DNA from: a virus
Length of the DNA: 35,151 nucleotides
Reading direction: 5' to 3' (one strand)
Virus record (IMG/VR): IMGVR_UViG_3300044591_001286
Location: 1-35,151 of that record
Shown here: in pieces, positions 34,353 to 35,151 of the stretch
How the letters are laid out: every line of letters begins with the position of its first letter
Position numbering within the stretch: position 1 is the first letter of the stretch
Made by a program: the position numbers and the translations under genes
Notes under the pieces: generated by a model
What the model was told of the DNA's origin: nothing
Database searches by the model: none
The model's input: the letters and a program-made list of their open reading frames with translations, nothing else

Positions 34353-34502
34353 AATTTACCTCGTATTCTTATTATACTCAATTAAAATTAAAAGACAAGG
34401 ATATAAAAAATAATAATTTGAGATTTGGTATTTTCAAAATTGATCTTATTATATAATCACTTGCTTGTACTAATTACACTAATTAAAAGGAAATGGTGAT
34501 TT
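34353..34502 (-). promoter_or_regulatory. Divergent intergenic region with candidate promoters on both strands
   Basis: This 150-nt AT-rich gap separates the leftward late operon from two rightward genes. On the minus strand TATAATAA (34376-34369), within GAGTATAATAAGAATAC, lies 17 nt before ATG 34352 and resembles the box at 12064. On the plus strand TATAAT (34452-34457) precedes the gene at 34503, with no good -35 at normal spacing. Both are candidates from position and composition. I see no terminator or extended palindrome here. Confidence 0.4.
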
Positions 34503-34724
34503 ATGCCAAAGAACTATAGAAAATGGACACCAACAGATATTCAATTCATTGTTGATAATCATAATATGCTAGATAAGGATGTGGCTGTTAAGCTCAGTCA
34601 AATAACTGGTCAAAATATAACTCCTAGCATGATTAGACGTCAACGACGCAAGAGTGGTATTGCTAAAAAGCGTGGTCGTCCATCAAAAAATAATTTTCAC
34701 CCAGTTACAAATGATAACCCATGA
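34503..34724 (+). CDS. Small helix-turn-helix/AT-hook-like DNA-binding protein
   Basis: A 73-residue basic protein. MPKNYRKWTPTDIQFIVDNH and the following SQITGQNITPSMIRRQRR give a compact three-helix, helix-turn-helix-like arrangement. The C-terminal KKRGRPSKNN carries an RGRP core like an AT-hook that binds the minor groove of AT-rich DNA. It is the first gene on the right-hand strand, with AAGGA about 11 nt before the ATG. Its stop overlaps the next start (ATGA), so it is coupled to the thioredoxin-like gene. It is a candidate regulator of the divergent promoter region just upstream; that is inference. Confidence 0.6.
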   Translation: MPKNYRKWTPTDIQFIVDNHNMLDKDVAVKLSQITGQNITPSMIRRQRRKSGIAKKRGRPSKNNFHPVTNDNP

Positions 34725-35143
34725 TAGATCAAGAAACCTATGCTAAATCATTAGCAAAATTAGAAGAAAAAGAAAAAGCAAATAAAATAGCTTTTGAGAA
34801 TGGTCAAGCTTTCATGAAGCTGTATGGAGAAACTATACAAAAAGCTAAAAATGAAAAAAGACAAATATTTTTATTATTCACACTGTCTGGTTGTGATGGT
34901 TGTAATGTATTAAAATACACAATAGAAAACGATAAACAAGTTCAAAATTATATGAATAAATATTTATTTTTGAATTGTGATATTTCTAATACAAGAACTA
35001 ATTTAACTGAAAAATATAATTTATATTCGTACCCAGCCTGTTTTATAATTGATAGTAATGAGAATATAGTTAAACAACGAATTGGATGTCCTATAACAGG
35101 AGGTGCGTCTAGAAATCTTATTCATTGGATGATTAGTAAATAA
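34721..35143 (+). CDS. Thioredoxin-fold protein with CDGC motif
   Basis: A 140-residue cytoplasmic protein without signal peptide. An N-terminal charged helix (about 1-45) precedes a thioredoxin-like core: strand QIFLLFTLSGCDGC with redox pair C58-C61, a helix, strand YLFLNCDIS, and the cis-proline turn SYPACFIID (P106). The motif CDGC differs from thioredoxin CGPC and resembles thioredoxin-like phage or host proteins for disulphide reduction or specialised thiol chemistry. A phage thioredoxin may supply reducing power for ribonucleotide reductase or modify host redox; neither partner is in the window. Coupled to the DNA-binding gene by ATGA overlap. The window ends 8 nt after its stop. Confidence 0.7.
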   Translation: MIDQETYAKSLAKLEEKEKANKIAFENGQAFMKLYGETIQKAKNEKRQIFLLFTLSGCDGCNVLKYTIENDKQVQNYMNKYLFLNCDISNTRTNLTEKYNLYSYPACFIIDSNENIVKQRIGCPITGGASRNLIHWMISK

Positions 35144-35151
35144 CTATATCA

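Overview
The window is a contiguous piece of an AT-rich tailed-phage (Caudoviricetes) genome, carrying packaging, head, tail-fibre, neck and tail genes. Almost everything is on the minus strand, so transcription runs from about 34.35 kb down to base 1. Genes are packed with ATGA or TAATG overlaps. Only two small genes at the right end (34503-35143) run the other way. The left-most gene leaves the window. I see no integrase, repressor, tRNA, rRNA or CRISPR, and the host cannot be named from the sequence.

Layout in transcription order. (1) 34352-30036: a small acidic ORF, a T4 gp55-like late sigma factor with an inserted four-cysteine motif, a probable small terminase, an HNH nuclease, an ERCC4/XPF-type nuclease and the large terminase. 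(2) 29981-24853: portal, prohead protease fused to a coiled-coil scaffold (with a probable nested start giving scaffold alone), a decoration-like protein and the major capsid protein, closed by a clear intrinsic terminator. (3) 24752-17184: a fibre operon with a small structural protein, a ~2,040-residue collagen-like modular fibre, a LamG-type lectin and a small fibre-associated protein. (4) 17133-14903: two carbohydrate-related genes, a GH130-like propeller and a TPR-FkbM methyltransferase. (5) 14850-11085: neck/joining proteins and a probable tail tube. (6) 11057-8891: three genes in the tail-assembly-chaperone position, then a terminator. (7) 8809-1: a 2,203-residue tape measure and downstream tail-tip proteins. 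No tail sheath gene was recognised, which favours a long non-contractile tail but does not prove it.

How the parts fit: sigma and packaging genes start the late programme. Terminators and recurring AT-rich boxes (GGTGTA followed by A/T) in the intergenic gaps divide it into separately tunable units: portal/protease/capsid, fibre, neck and tube. A terminator placed directly before the tape measure would keep that low-copy protein scarce. The observations I consider most worth checking are the nested scaffold start, the repeated intergenic box alongside a gp55-like sigma, the glycan-gene pair between fibre and neck genes, the modular Gly-X-Gln fibre, and the XPF-type nuclease inside the packaging cassette.
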